A DNA stretch of 64,000 nucleotides from Populus alba (Eukaryota > Streptophyta > Magnoliopsida > Malpighiales > Salicaceae): the NCBI RefSeq assembly GCF_005239225.2, contig NC_133293.1, positions 4,092,001 through 4,156,000 of the forward strand, written 5' to 3'. A model generated the notes under the pieces. It had not been told where the DNA came from. It saw only the letters and a program-made list of their open reading frames with translations, and ran no database searches. Of this stretch, positions 24,261 to 37,122 are shown piece after piece. Within the stretch, counting starts at the first letter, position 1. Each line of letters begins with the position of its first letter. The position numbers and the translations under genes were made by a program.

Positions 24261-26047
24261 TCTTATATCTAACTAAGTTGATTTGGTGACACTTTTAAAA
24301 AACTTAAAAAAAAAAAATTTAAATTAATATTTTTTTAGTATTTTTAAATCATTTTAATATACTGATATTAAAAATAATTTTTTAAAAATAAAAAAAATAT
24401 ATTTTTTTAATAAAAAACACTTTAAAAAATAACAAGAAAAAAGAAGAAGCTGAAGAGGAGGAAAAAATTAAGAAAGGAAATCAAAACTCTTAACTTATTA
24501 TTCATAAACTGATCATAAAGTCAAAAATTAAAAATAAATAGTAAATCCTTAATCAAGATCAAATTTGAGTTTAAAACCCACAAAATAATAAAAATTCAAC
24601 AAAAAAACATTGATTGAAGTCCAAAGACAACTAAATAAGATCTAATAAAGTGCGAGTCATGTTTTGAGCTATCCTCCATCTCCATTCATACACACATGCG
24701 GTATCTCTAAGATGGATTACTCAAAGTTAATTTTGAATTCAGTTAGCAGCTGAGTTTTTTTAAGAATTAATGAAGTAGCTAGGTTGTGCCATGTTTAAAT
24801 TGCTAAAATCATACCCATTAATTTGAACTCTGCGGTTTAAATTTAACAAACAAGACCAGACATGAGAGGATAGCAATGCAAAACTACAGGTAGCCACTCA
24901 GAACAAATAACTTGTCTGCAGACAATCTCAGTTAATAATAATAATAAATAAAAAAAAAAAAAAAAAAAAAACTAGAAGCCAATCTTTAGGTAAACTCATC
25001 AAACTAAGCAAAACTAACAAGAAGAACCCAGATGCCATTTTAGACTCCATGCCTTGAACTTCAAATCTCCTAATCTTTTTTCATCACCGTCATCAGACAG
25101 CATATGAAAACAAACAGCTACATGATTGCAACGATCAAACAATGGCATGCACATGGCCCCGCTAATCCCTCTATGTATCATCATTCCCAGAGAGCGAATA
25201 AAATTCGATAGATTTTTTTCTAACCTGTTTTCAGTAGGGAAAAAACATCAACATAACAAACCAAACACATAGCAGAAAGTGAATGCACGCACAACATACA
25301 CTTGAACAAAAAGTTGTGGTAAAAATAGGTAGTTTATCCTAACTAACCTTAAAATTTGACCAGGATAGGTAAGTTTCTAGCAGCGAAAGAAAGTACAAAA
25401 TACAAAGGAGCCTTAACTCAGCCTCTGAAAAAGACAGTGTTACTAAAACCTGGTATCCTGCACACTTTATTTTTTAAAAAAAAAAAAAAAAACCCTCTAT
25501 TTTCTCGCTAGTATTTTGCCCTTTCACTTGATAAAGACCAATCATTTCCCATGCCAAGCTGCATAACTAAGAAACGAGAACTAATAACATGTTCGTTCCT
25601 GATAACACAAGTTACAACAATCTAGCTCATTTTTCTATTACGTGTTTGGTTCACTCAAACATGTCTTTGGAAAGAGATAGGGTGAGCAAAAAAATGATTT
25701 TTCAAATTGTTGTTGGCCATGCAGACATTAAAACAGACAATTCATTTGCTATACCTAAACTAAGTTTCTGGCAACAGATTACTCATTTGCTATGCCTGAA
25801 CTGAGTTTCTGGCCGGGCCAATTTTCAAACTAATAGATAAATATTACACTTTTTATGCTCAAAATTTCCCTAACACACGTTACGGGGATATTATTAAATA
25901 GCTCACGGAAGTGAAAAAGATCGGCAGACAAAATTTTACAAGAACATATAACTGAAAGGAAAATCCACCCCAAACAATAGCAACAACAAACCAGATTTAA
26001 CAGGAAACATAATAAACTGGAGCACTTACAGGAATTGCCCCCCTCAA
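24261..26047 (-). other. Intergenic and carB 3' flank
   Basis: AT-rich spacer, with an A-run at 24951-24970. The right part, next to the carB stop, should hold its 3' untranslated region. A minus-strand AATAAA (plus TTTATT near 25466) is one possible poly(A) signal but lies about 580 bp from the stop, and nearer variants could serve. No other gene is seen. Confidence 0.4.
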
Positions 26048-29000
26048 TCATAGAGAAGAAGCTGCTGGCTGCAAATTTTTACTATCATCTTTCTGTGGCT
26101 CAACATTAAAAAAGTCTTGAAGGGCCATCACTTCAATTTTGCAGGATTTTAATTTCTCAATTGCATTTGCTGTTGCCAAAGCACCAGAAACTGTCGTTAT
26201 TATAGGAACTTTATAAGCAAGTGCCATCCTCCTCAATCGCCGGCCATCAATTTGATCAAGTGCATCACCAGAACTAGTGATCACCATCAATTGAATCTGC
26301 CCATTAGCAAGAATATCACCAGCATGTGGCCTTCCCTCATGCATCTTCAGCACTCTATCCACTGAGATGCCTTTCAATTCAAGAAAGTGAGCTGTTCCAG
26401 AAGTCGAAACAATCCTGAAGCCGAGTCCTAAAAAGGCCCTTGCCAGCCTTTCGAGATGGGATTTTGTCAAGTCATTTAAGCTAAGGAACACAGTACCAGA
26501 AAGTGGTAGCTTCTGCCCAGCAGCAATTTGAGCCTTGGCAAATGCAAGCGCAACCAGATAATCTATACCCATTACCTCACCAGTACTCCTCATCTCAGGC
26601 CCTAACAGCACATCACAGCCTGGGAACTTATCAAATGGAAGAACTGCTTCCTTGACAGCAACATGTGCTGGGATTACCTCTTTTGTGAAACCTATCTCAT
26701 TAAGTGACTTTCCGGACATAACAAGAGCAGCATATTTAGCTAGTGGATGGCCAATTGCCTTTGAGACAAATGGAATGGTACGAGAAGCACGAGGATTTGC
26801 CTCAAGCAGAAAAACATCCCCACCCATGGTGATCGCGTATTGGCAGTTCATGAGACCGCAAACATTCAGACTCTTTGCCAACTTTGTAGTCCATAACTGA
26901 ATTGTGGTCAAGCAGGAAGATGAGATAGTTTGTGTGGGAAGGATGCAAGCTGAGTCACCTGAATGGACCCCAGCCTGCTCAATGTGCTCCATTACCCCAC
27001 CAATCACCACATTACCATGTGAGTCTGCAAGTGCATCCACATCAATCTCAACAGCATCAGATAAATATTTATCTATCAACACAGGGCGTTGTGGGTCCAC
27101 CTCAACAGCATTTTCAAGATACGTCACAAGCTTGTCATCACTATATACTATCTCCATTGCGCGGCCACCTAAGACATAAGAAGGACGGACAACAACTGGG
27201 TAACCTATGTCTGCTGCAATGGCTAAAGCATCAGCCTCACTCTTAGCAATGCCTCCTTTTGGTTGTTCAATGTTTAACTCTTTTATAATCACATTGAACC
27301 TTTCTCTGTCCTCAGCAGCATCAATAGAATCAGGTGACGTGCCCCATATGCGTACATGCCCAGCTCCGCTGGCACTAAGAGGCTTATGCTTGTCCAAATA
27401 CTGCTGGATGGGAAGAGCCAGCTTCAGGGGTGTTTGACCTCCAAACTGTATAATGATCCCGTCAGGTCTTTCCAATTCAATTACATTCAGAACATCTTCA
27501 ACTGTCAAGGGTTCAAAGTAGAGACGATCACTTGTGTCATAATCTGTGGACACTGTCTCAGGATTTGAATTCATCATAATTGTCTCATATCCTGCACTCT
27601 GCAAAGCGGAAAAGCTACCAAATTAAAAAATGATGTACCAAAATGGTAACCATCTTCAAGTACCAAGTCATACAAAAGCAGGTTCCTTTACATTTATTCC
27701 AACATATTATTTAACTACACAACTAAAAAACACTATCAGGTCCGTAATTGAATGCATGAAATTTTATTGCTAAACTAAATCAGGGCACAGTCATATATAG
27801 ATTCAGCACATTTACATGACTTCTAACCACAAACAGCTGCATATGGATATCTGCTTGAGTTTACAAAGTGTTTGATTCATTTCATCATTGTTTATGTTCC
27901 TCTAGCTCACATACCTGGATGCTCTTTTTCATGCTGTACTAGTTCCAAGTTCCAACAGAAAAAACACCAAAAACATAGACATTACTAAATTTTCAAAGTA
28001 TACAAGCAATTAAATTAAAGAAATTTAGGCATATTTTAACAATTCCATATTACTCATTTCTTTCAACATCAATCCAAGTTTATTCAATTGATGAAAAGAC
28101 ACTATCGATGTTTTGCAAGTTAATTTTGATAGAAAGAAAAACATTATAACAGGCAGAGTGCTGTGATTAATAGCATAAATGATAAACAGCACAACATTGA
28201 CGCTTCATGATTAAAGATTGGCCAAACAAAAAAACTATTAAACAAGAAAAGGAGTTAAAAGTTGTGTTGTGTTGACTTACAGCTGGAATCTCAAATTATC
28301 AACACAATAGCAAAGGAGGTTATGCCAAATGCATTAATAACAGTCTTTTGAAGAAATTGCCTAGGAAGACAGGGGAACATAAATAATACAAAGATTATAA
28401 TAAACACATACCTGCAGGGAAAAAGATGCATGGCAACAACAGTAATCAAACTCAATTCCCTGACCTATACGGTTGGGTCCTCCACCTAAAATCAAAACCT
28501 TCTTCCTTTTGGTGGGAGCTGATTCACACTCTGCATCATAGGAGGAGTACATGTAAGGAGTATTGGCCTCAAACTCTGCAGCACAAGTATCAACCCTTTT
28601 ATACGACGGAGTAACTCCAAAAGAAATCCGTTGTGACCGGACTTCCTTCTCTGTTGATTTAATAGCAAATGCTATCTGCTTATCACTGTAGCCATGCTTT
28701 TTGACCTCGATGAAGTCATCCTTTGTCAGATGAGACAAACTCCTAGCCATAAGATATTGTTCCACATCTACCAGCTCTTTAAGCTGGGTGAGGAACCATT
28801 TATCCACGAAGCTCAGTTCATGGATTTCATCAACTTTCATACCCCTTTTCATTGCTGCATAAATGGAATGAATGCGGTCAGGATTTGGAACTCGGAGGTT
28901 GTACTTCAATTGTTCCAAGTCCCGGTCAAGTTCGGCAACTTGCGCACAGCCCCATCCTGAGTATCCACACTCCAATGATCGAACAGCTTTTTGAAATGAT

Positions 29001-30819
29001 TCTTGAAATGTTCGGCCTAATGCCATGGACTCACCAACAGATTTCATCTGGGTTGTAAGGGTTGGCTGAGAACCGGGGAACTTCTCAAATGCAAATCGGG
29101 GGATCTAGATGTACATAGCAAAAATAATTAGAAAGATGTACGAAAAACTAATGTGGGGTAGTAGATGAAGTGCCAGAATGACAAATCAATAAGTTATGAA
29201 ATAACGATAATAAGGACAATCGGAAAAATGTACAAACTGAGCGTACTGGTACTGCAAAAGAAAGCTAAGATTTAGAAATCCACAAAACCATCTCAATTTA
29301 GAAAATATTTTGCATGGAGAAGCAGACAGGCAATGCAGGAACAGTTGCACTTAACATTACTCGAAACACACCAGCCAAATGATATATATAAACCTAACAT
29401 AGAATGGTCTAATGAATCTCGGTAACAAAAGTGATAGCAAACAACCCAAGTCATCCTACTCAAGAAAGACAATAAAGCATAATTGAGCATATAAAAATTA
29501 CAACTACTACTTGCCTTAGTCACCACATAGTCAATAGAAGGCTCGAAACTCGCAGGGGTCTTCTTTGTGATATCATTAGGAATCTGGTCCAATGAATACC
29601 CCACCGACAACTTAGCAGCCATCTTGGCTATGGGAAAACCAGTAGCCTTGGAAGCCAGAGCAGAAGACCTAGACACCCTAGGATTCATCTCAATCACCAT
29701 AACCTCACCATCAACAGGATTAACAGCAAACTGCACATTAGATCCTCCACACTCCACTCCAATCTCCCTTATAATCTTAATAGAATAATCTCTCAACCTC
29801 TGGTACTCCTTGTCAGTCAGAGTCTGTGCGGGAGCCACAGTAATTGAATCCCCTGTATGCACACCCATTGGATCAATATTCTCAATGGAGCAAATGATAA
29901 CAACATTATCAGACAAATCGCGCATTACTTCTAACTCGTACTCTTTCCACCCCAAGAGTGACTTCTCCACCAAAACCTGTGAGGTTAAACTAGCAGCTAA
30001 CCCTGACTTACAAATAGCCTCGAACTCCTCTTTATTGTAAGCAATCCCACCTCCAGAGCCACCCAACGTAAAAGCAGGCCGAATAATAAGAGGAAACTCC
30101 CCAATAACTTCCTCCGATATGCGAATGCACTCCTCAAGCGTGCTCCCAATGCCCGAAGGCGGAGTTTTGAGTCCTATATTCTCCATAGCCTGCTTGAAAA
30201 GATCTCTATCTTCAGCTTTTTTAATGGCATCCAGTTTAGCTCCAATCAATTCAACATTATATTTCTCTAAAACCCCATTTTCCGCTAAAGCCACAGCAAG
30301 ATTCAACGCTGTCTGGCCTCCCATGGTGGGCAAAATGGCATCGGGACGTTCTTTAGCCACCACCTGTTCAACGACCTCCGGAGTCAATGGCGCAACATAA
30401 GTGCGGTCAGCCAAGTCCGGGTCAGTCATGATAGTGGCAGGGTTGGAGTTAATCAAAATAACATCATACCCTTCCTCTCGCAAAGCCTTGCATGCTTGAG
30501 TACCGGAGTAATCGAACTCGCATGCTTGACCAATCACAATGGGTCCAGCACCAAGAATCAAGATTTTCTTCAAGTCGGTGCGCTTTCCAGCCCCTGTTTT
30601 CACGCTCCTCTTCTCTGTTTCTTGGCGGACGATGCTGCTGCAGCAGCGAATAGAGGAAGAAGAGGTGATTCTTCTCGGGTAGTTAGTTTGCGAAAAGAAG
30701 AGGCGGAAACGATTGGGTTTTGAGAGAGAAAAGGAGGAGGAGGAGGTGGAGGAAGCTTTGTTTTGGTGGATGAAAGAGAGGGAGTGAGAGCAGTGGTAAC
30801 GGTTTAAGCAACAGTTCAT
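26048..30819 (-). CDS. CARB: Carbamoyl-phosphate synthase large subunit, chloroplastic
   Basis: It joins glutamine-derived ammonia, bicarbonate and two ATP into carbamoyl phosphate for pyrimidine and arginine synthesis, working with the small subunit CARA in plastids. Exons: 30819-29515, 29104-28412, 27598-26048, all in phase, 1182 residues, close to the usual plant length. Residues 1 to about 75 are a Ser/Arg-rich transit peptide. ATP-grasp half 1 starts at [10 protein letters not shown] (about 84) with [13 protein letters not shown] and MNPRVSRSS. The second half starts at [16 protein letters not shown] (about 640) with [13 protein letters not shown] and ANPRASRTI. The last 155 residues are the MGS-like allosteric domain ([10 protein letters not shown]...STSGTAHFL), the site of UMP control in the family. 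Intron 1 starts with GC (AAG|GCAAGT). No defect was seen. The start ATG is the first in frame and is followed by a proper transit peptide. Confidence 0.96.
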
Positions 30820-31110
30820 TGTTGGCTTTGTTTGCTGCCGAAAACACAGAGGGAAGGGAAGGGAAGGGGAAGGGAGGGGTGAAGTGGAAAGAGAGAGAGA
30901 GAGAGGACACCTACGATAGGATGTAGAAAGGAAGGAATGTGGATTTTGGAGGACTGATTTTAGGGATATTCTCAGTCACTTCTTATTGTCCTGAGCCTGA
31001 GAGAGAGAGAGAGAGCAGATGACGGTGAGGATGGGATATTTTGAGGGATTAGGGTTTTTGGAGGCATTTTAAAAACTGTCTTCAATTAAATAATTAATAT
31101 GGCTATGTTA
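30820..31110 (-). promoter_or_regulatory. carB 5' leader and proximal promoter
   Basis: On the gene strand this is strongly pyrimidine-rich: CT tracts at plus-strand 30888-30904 and 30999-31016 and a CCCTTCCC-rich stretch at 30848-30878. CT-rich leaders are common in plant housekeeping and plastid-protein genes. A TATATATATA stretch near 31108-31120 could be a TATA element. The transcription start is not evident from sequence. Confidence 0.4.
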
Positions 31111-31649
31111 TTATATATATAAATGTGTCAAAAAAACACGTCTTAAGAACTTTTAAAAATAAAATATTATCATTACAATTAAGATTAAAAAAATTAAAAG
31201 GTGTGACTAATTCAATAATAATAAAAATAAAAAAAAAGTATAATGGATTGTAATGGTATCCACAATTTTTATTTTTATTTTTTTTTCCTTTGGCTTTTTA
31301 CATTTTGTTCTTTTGATTTTTTTTCTTTAATTTTTTCATTTAACATTCTATTTGTTTTGAAATGAGAAAATAATCCTTAGAAATTAATAATGTAAAAAGG
31401 AATAAACTATGAGAAAGAATGGTATAAAGGAAAATAATAAAATGATCATTTAAAAATCAATAATATTATTATAAGATAATAATAAGTTTGTAAAAAGAAT
31501 AAAGGATAAAAAAACATAAAATAAATATATTTTAGAATAAAAAAATGTTCTCAGGGGACGTTGTGAAATAATTTATATTATTTATGCAAAGATTGAATAA
31601 GAAAAATCAAAATTTCATAGAAAATCACTTATTGGCTAGTTTTATGCTA
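31111..31649. other. AT-rich intergenic, no gene seen
   Basis: Long A- and T-runs, no coding or RNA features. This is spacer between the carB promoter and LTR-type repeat sequence. Confidence 0.4.
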
Positions 31650-31887
31650 GCATGTAAATTTTTAATCCAAACATCAGATCGGGTTGAAACTTTTCAATAA
31701 GTCTCCTAAAATATTTTTTTAATTTTTTTAAAAAAAATCAGATTAATTCGGAGTTTGGGAAGGTCTTACAGTTTAGGTCGATAATTGGGTAGTTTACACG
31801 AAATATACAAAGAGCATTAAATGAAGAAAAAAAAATATAAATAACTAGAAAATTGATCGATAAAAGTTTGTTTCCAACCACTATGAC

Positions 31888-31951
<64 letters not shown>

Positions 31952-32835
31952 GTTCTTCATTCTTCAACTTGATTTCTTATTTAAAGCACTTAAAAACCTT
32001 ATACTAAGGGTTCAAAAGGGGTTTTAAGGAATAAAAATAAGAAATTTCAAATTCAGGTAGATTATAAAGCTTAGAAATGGAAGTTTTGAAGGTTAGAGTG
32101 ACGAATAAGAGGAGGTGAAGGAAAAGCTTGTTTTCTTTGTCCAATTCTTTATGATTTCTTGTGAAGAGGTAAGAAACCTTGTTTAAAGCTTGGTGTAAGT
32201 TTATGCTATGAATTGAGATATTTTTATATGATTAATAGAATATGAAATGTTGAGTTTGAATGAATTGTTGCTTGAAATGATTATTTTGTGTTATAGCTAT
32301 GTTCTTGTGTATGACATAAGAGTAGGTAATGTGAGAATTGAAGAAAATTAAAAGAAAAAAACATTTTTTTTTAAAGTGAGATTCGGCCTAAGGATAGGTA
32401 GAGAGATTGAGTTGGGTTGATTTAATTGATATGAAATTTGAATTTAATTATGTTTAGTCAACTATAAAATAAATGGTTAATATGAAAATGAAAATAATTT
32501 TTGAAGAAAATCCATGTCTTTCATGCATGTTGTCATAACTCAATTCTGGGTTATTCTTCAAATTTTATTTTTTAAAAATAAAAAAATAAAAAAATAAAGG
32601 TTGGCAATGTGGAGAAAACAAATCAATAAGGACTATAAAAATATAAAAAAATCAAGCTGTAATTTTAGAGAAAATTAAAGATCTAATTGTACCTCATTAT
32701 GCCCCAAAATAAAGGGAAAAATGCAAATTCAATGTCAAATTAAATGATTATTGGATGAATTTGCATAAAAATTAAATTCGAGGACATAATTAAATTTTTA
32801 ATAGGCCAATTTGATTATATAAATTTTACCTTAAA
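31650..32835 (+). repeat. LTR-family fragment, plus orientation
   Basis: The segment 32741-32815 aligns without gaps to the reverse complement of 22926-23000 (about 67 of 75 identical), so this is a second copy, in opposite orientation, of the LTR found near the LINE. The left limit is a guess. No protein-coding part of a retroelement is attached. Confidence 0.45.
31891..31949. repeat. Compound microsatellite (AT)n(AG)n
   Basis: About 15 AT units (31891-31920) run directly into about 14 AG units (31921-31948). It lies within the LTR-like repeat and is likely to vary in length between individuals. Confidence 0.95.
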
Positions 32836-32842
32836 ATTTTAT

Positions 32843-33090
32843 CTAATAATTTAAATTATTGGATTGAGATGGTTTTTTAATATGGTATCAGAGTTTTGAT
32901 GTCCAAGCCGTCACGAGTTTGAATCTCATCATTTCTATTTATTTGATAAAAATTAAGCACAAAATAGTGTGAGCTTATGTTCAAGTTCAAAAGGCTTTCA
33001 CTTGAGAAAATGTGCTAGAAAATTATATAAATCATATAATGGGACCTTCACCTAACAATTTAAACTATTAGATTGAGATAATTCTTTGAC
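32843..33090 (+). mobile_element. Miniature LTR-type element (TRIM-like), candidate
   Basis: Two similar direct repeats of about 38 bp bound the unit: CTAATAATTTAAATTATTGG... at 32843-32880 and CCTAACAATTTAAACTATTAG... at 33051-33090. Directly after the first comes TGGTATCAGAG (32883-32893), a perfect core primer site for initiator tRNA-Met. A B-box-like GAGTTTGAATCTC lies at 32915-32927. It has no coding capacity. A short unit with terminal repeats and a primer site suggests a TRIM; the B-box-like motif leaves a SINE origin open. Confidence 0.5.
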
Positions 33091-35589
33091 AGAAGGAAAC
33101 TGGTGTTGTGGCCGGTTCGGTGATGAGTGGAGATTGGTCTCAGTTTTGAGAAAAACAGTAAAGAGAGATTGGTTTGATGGTTCTGACTGGTTGAAAATTG
33201 TGTGTATAGGTTAAGGTTGCATATTTGTAATTTTTTATGATTTTATGATTATTATTTTTTTGACATACAAAAATAATAAAAATAGTGAAATAGTTAAAAT
33301 TATTGAAAATTAATATTTTTTTATTCTTTTTCAAAAAATATATAAAAATAATAGTAAAAAATAAGGTTACAACAAGAAAGATTGAGTGAAGGATAAATTT
33401 AAATTTTATTGAGAATGTAGATGTAAATAACTTGGAATGTTTTAAATATAAAAGAAATTTTACTAAAATTCTAGTTGAAATTTTGGTAGAGCACAAGTTA
33501 ATTTTAAAAAACTAACATTATATTAAATGAAATGTGTTTATTGTAACAGAAAAAGAAGAATAAGAAGAAGAAGAATTTACTTTGTTTTCTTGGGGCTAAA
33601 TATAGCTTTATAATCATTAAAATTGTGGGGTGTTACACCCTAGCATGCTGGCCACATAAAACTTTTTTTTTTATTTTTCAATATTGGTTTTTTATTGAAT
33701 TTTTTTTATTTTTTATTTTCTATTCATAACTCAAGTTGACTTGAGTCAATTTCAATTTGTCATCTTTTCAATTTTTTTAAAAACATATATTCTTGATTTT
33801 TCTTTTTAAGTCAAACCACTTTTTATTAGTTATTTAGGTTATATTTAGACCAACTTGTCTTGTCTTTTTTTTTTTATCATTTGTTTTGTTCTTTATTTTT
33901 ATTTTATTTTTTACTTTGGGATTGTCAAGTAAATAAAATCACATTAAGGTAACTTCAAAACGATTTAATTTGAAACTTGAATGAGACAAGGAGTGGAATC
34001 ATATCGTGTCTTTAAAAAAAATAATTATTTAATTTTACAATTTATTTTTAATACTACTAATAATAAACATTGTAGTTTTATTTAAATAATGTAGTTTTAT
34101 TTAAATAATATTTTATATGAGTAAAGCTAAATGATTTTGTTAGACATTTTAAATACTATGAATAAGACAATTATAATTGTTATTATTGTCATAATAGTAC
34201 TAGTAAATTTAATCATAGAGAAAAATTATGCTATATTGTCTAAATATATTTAATTTAAATTATTATATAAGTAATAGATTAATAGTTGGTTTGCACTTAT
34301 AAAACTAATAAAATATGAATATCAGAGAAAATATATAAATATAAAGATATTTGTTATAGGTTTTTTTATGTCTATCTCAATTAAAAGAACTTTGTAATTA
34401 AAAATTGAAGTTTTAAGTTAACTGTTTTGAACTTTAGAGTTCTAAGTTAACTAGTTTGAACTCTATATTTAGTTTTAGATCTACTTGAGTAATTTCAAAT
34501 TTATATTACAGAGTTATATGAGCATCAATATGATCAAATCCACTCCACACAAACAATAATTCAACTAAAGAAGCAACCAAATATTAAAACAACTTGAATG
34601 TAAAGTAAACTGAATAACTTAGAAAATGAATACTTACATTCATAGAGTGATGCATACTCTCATTACATCCACTTATATGAACTAAATCAGATCCAAATTT
34701 GACCTTAAAATATCTGATAACTAGTTGTACGAGTTTGGACATATATCTCAAAATGTACATCAGGTCGAAATGAAACACAAAAGACTAACTAGCTTATATT
34801 TTTCAAAAAGCTTTTAGGTAGGGATCACTTTTGTGAAATAACAATGAACTTAGGCTTTATTCATGCTAATGATATTTAAGATTTTATTTTTGCATGTATA
34901 TATTATTGAAAATAAGTTGGACATGTTTAAGTGATAAGATGTATACCCTTTTAACATGAAAAATCTATGTTGTTGCAAAATACACTAACAGTACAGACCT
35001 AGGACGAACAAATCGACTGGTTTGTTATACTGGTTCAACTGACTGATCGGTTGAAATAAAGAAACAGAGCACCACTGCTATGTGAACACTAAATTTTTTA
35101 GATTTGAGTTAGATTTGTCTACAAGTTGGACAAAAAAATGTATATAGACTCAAAAAACAGGTTCGAAAGAGAAACTAAAAAAATCTTGAGGTTTATGTGA
35201 ACCAATTGATTGGTTTATACAATTGGATCAATCAATCAATTGGTTGAGACAAAGTATTGGTAATGAGGCTATTGCCCAAAATTCTAAATTTTGACCCCTC
35301 GATTTCTTTGGATTTTAGACGTAGTGTTTACATAAAAATAACTTTTTTCAAGGGCATAAGAAGGATCAAAAGATAAAATTGAGAATTTTCAAGGTTGAGT
35401 TTCAACTGGTCGATCGGTTTAACTAACTCAATTCAATCAGTTGCTCTATAGTATTTATAGAACTATCACTTTTAGCATAAACTAAAAAATCCCTATAGGG
35501 CACAAAACCCTAACTTGGAACCCTCTCAAATTTCACTCAAATTCCACCATATTAAGCTTGTTTAGAGTCAATTTCTTGAATATTCAAGC
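33091..35589. other. AT-rich intergenic, no gene seen
   Basis: Open frames here (for example minus 33140-33496 and 34584-34778) are Phe/Lys/Asn-rich products of AT-rich DNA. From about 34960 the sequence resembles LTR or leader DNA ahead of the gag relic at 35590, with recurring CGACTGGTT/GATCGGTTGA-type motifs, but ends were not resolved. Confidence 0.4.
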
Positions 35590-36692
35590 TCAATGGCACA
35601 CGAGAAATGCTAAAAGAATGTGGAATCAATGAGCAAATAGGTAATGTCCTTACATCATACCAAGGTGATAGTTTTCAAAGATTTCTTAATTCTTTGGCAA
35701 AGAGGTCAATGGCCATTGAAAGAGGATTAGGAATTGATTTTCATGCTTTCAACATTGATGGAATATATACATCCATAAGTGGGAGTAGTTTATTATTTTG
35801 AAGAAACCTAGCTACCCTAAGCTTATTAGAATGATTTTTTAATAAATATAAGGATTAATAATGAGTCTAGGGTTGTGAGTAGTCTGCAAGATAAACATAT
35901 TGAATTCGATTGTCAAATACTTGTGGATATTTTAGGGATTTCAAATGAAGGTCCTAAGGTTTTTGAAATCAAAATAATTCCTACAATTTAAAGGTTTATA
36001 TATGATAAAATAATGATTTTGCATATTGATATGAATGATTTTGCTCATAGAGCAAAGATTAAAAGCCAAGACCTGCTCTTTTGGCCTAGATTATTGCATA
36101 TGATAATAACACATAATATCCTACCTAAAAAGAGACATTATGATGAGGACGCATTCATGGATATGTGCTTGATTTATTGTATGATTTGAAATAGGAATAT
36201 TAATCTTCAAAATATTATTATTCGCAATATAATCATGGCTTATGATCAGAAGCAAAAGTCTATTATTTATGGTCAAGCCCTGACATGCATATTTGAGCAT
36301 TATGATATTTTGTTAACGGGTACGGATAAAAAATCATATTCACAACAATGGAAATAGATAATAAAACTCTGACCAAAATGAAATTTGTATTGAATGAGGA
36401 TGATGCATGAGTTTCTAGAACTCAAATAGGCATATATGTTGGGGATGATGAACAACATGGCAGTAGCAGTGATGAATTTGAATTCATGTTTAAGACAGCA
36501 CCAACTCCTTCCTCACATGAACATGATGGCTACTTGGTGGAAGATCGACTACAGCATATTGAGACCAAGGTGTAACATATGCAAGGGGATGTGCGCTATT
36601 TACGTGACATTCAAACTCATATTATTGATAACCTATCAGAGAAAAAAAAACAACATGATGGCTAATATGTTCTCTCGCTATCCACCATTATA
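35590..36692 (+). pseudogene. Putative plant transposon protein / LTR-element gag relic
   Basis: Frames give a stretch with SLQDKHIEFDCQILVDILG, NEGPKVFEIK, then FWPRLLHMIITHNILPKKRH, MDMCLIYCMI...RNINLQNIIIRNIIMAY and YGQALTCIFEHYDILLTG. This matches the conserved block (LLHYIIxHxLLPRxGNH ... LWCIxxxxxIxLxYxIxxHM ... YGxxLTxIFEHF) of the family annotated as putative plant transposon protein (Pfam Transposase_32, from memory), which is gag-like in LTR elements. Several stops and frameshifts are present. Confidence 0.6.
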
Positions 36693-37122
36693 AATCTCTT
36701 ATACCAGCAATACATTGTTTCTTGTGCTTCTATAGTTTTTCATTTTAATTTGCAATGAATATTGTGCTTTTAGAGATTATGCAATGTATGTTTTCATTCC
36801 TTTCTATAATTTACATTATCTTATTTGTTTATATATTTACCTCTTTATTATATATATTTTTGTTGATGATAAAAAGAGAGAGAAATATGATAGATAACAT
36901 AAAAACATGAAAAATATAATAAATAACATACACATACATTTAGGGGGAGAATTTTGTTTTCCTAAAATGCATGTCATTTTTTAACATGAAATTGTTGTAG
37001 AATCACTTAGATCATATTAATATGATTAAAGTTTCCTATATATTGCATTGCAAGAGATAGGAGAAGATATTTTTTCATATCTAAGTTATCTATTAATTGC
37101 TATCTTAAAAAAAAAAAATTGT

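Noticed and set aside
26652..27568. Plus-strand frames opposite carB exon 3
   Set aside because: They are shadows of the carB coding strand; composition and overlap with a highly conserved enzyme explain them.
31891..31949. A functional GAGA-type regulatory element
   Set aside because: It is a simple microsatellite inside a repeat with no gene downstream in that orientation.
32883..32927. A tRNA gene suggested by TGGTATCAGAG and GAGTTTGAATCTC
   Set aside because: No cloverleaf with acceptor and anticodon stems forms; the motifs fit a primer site and a repeat.
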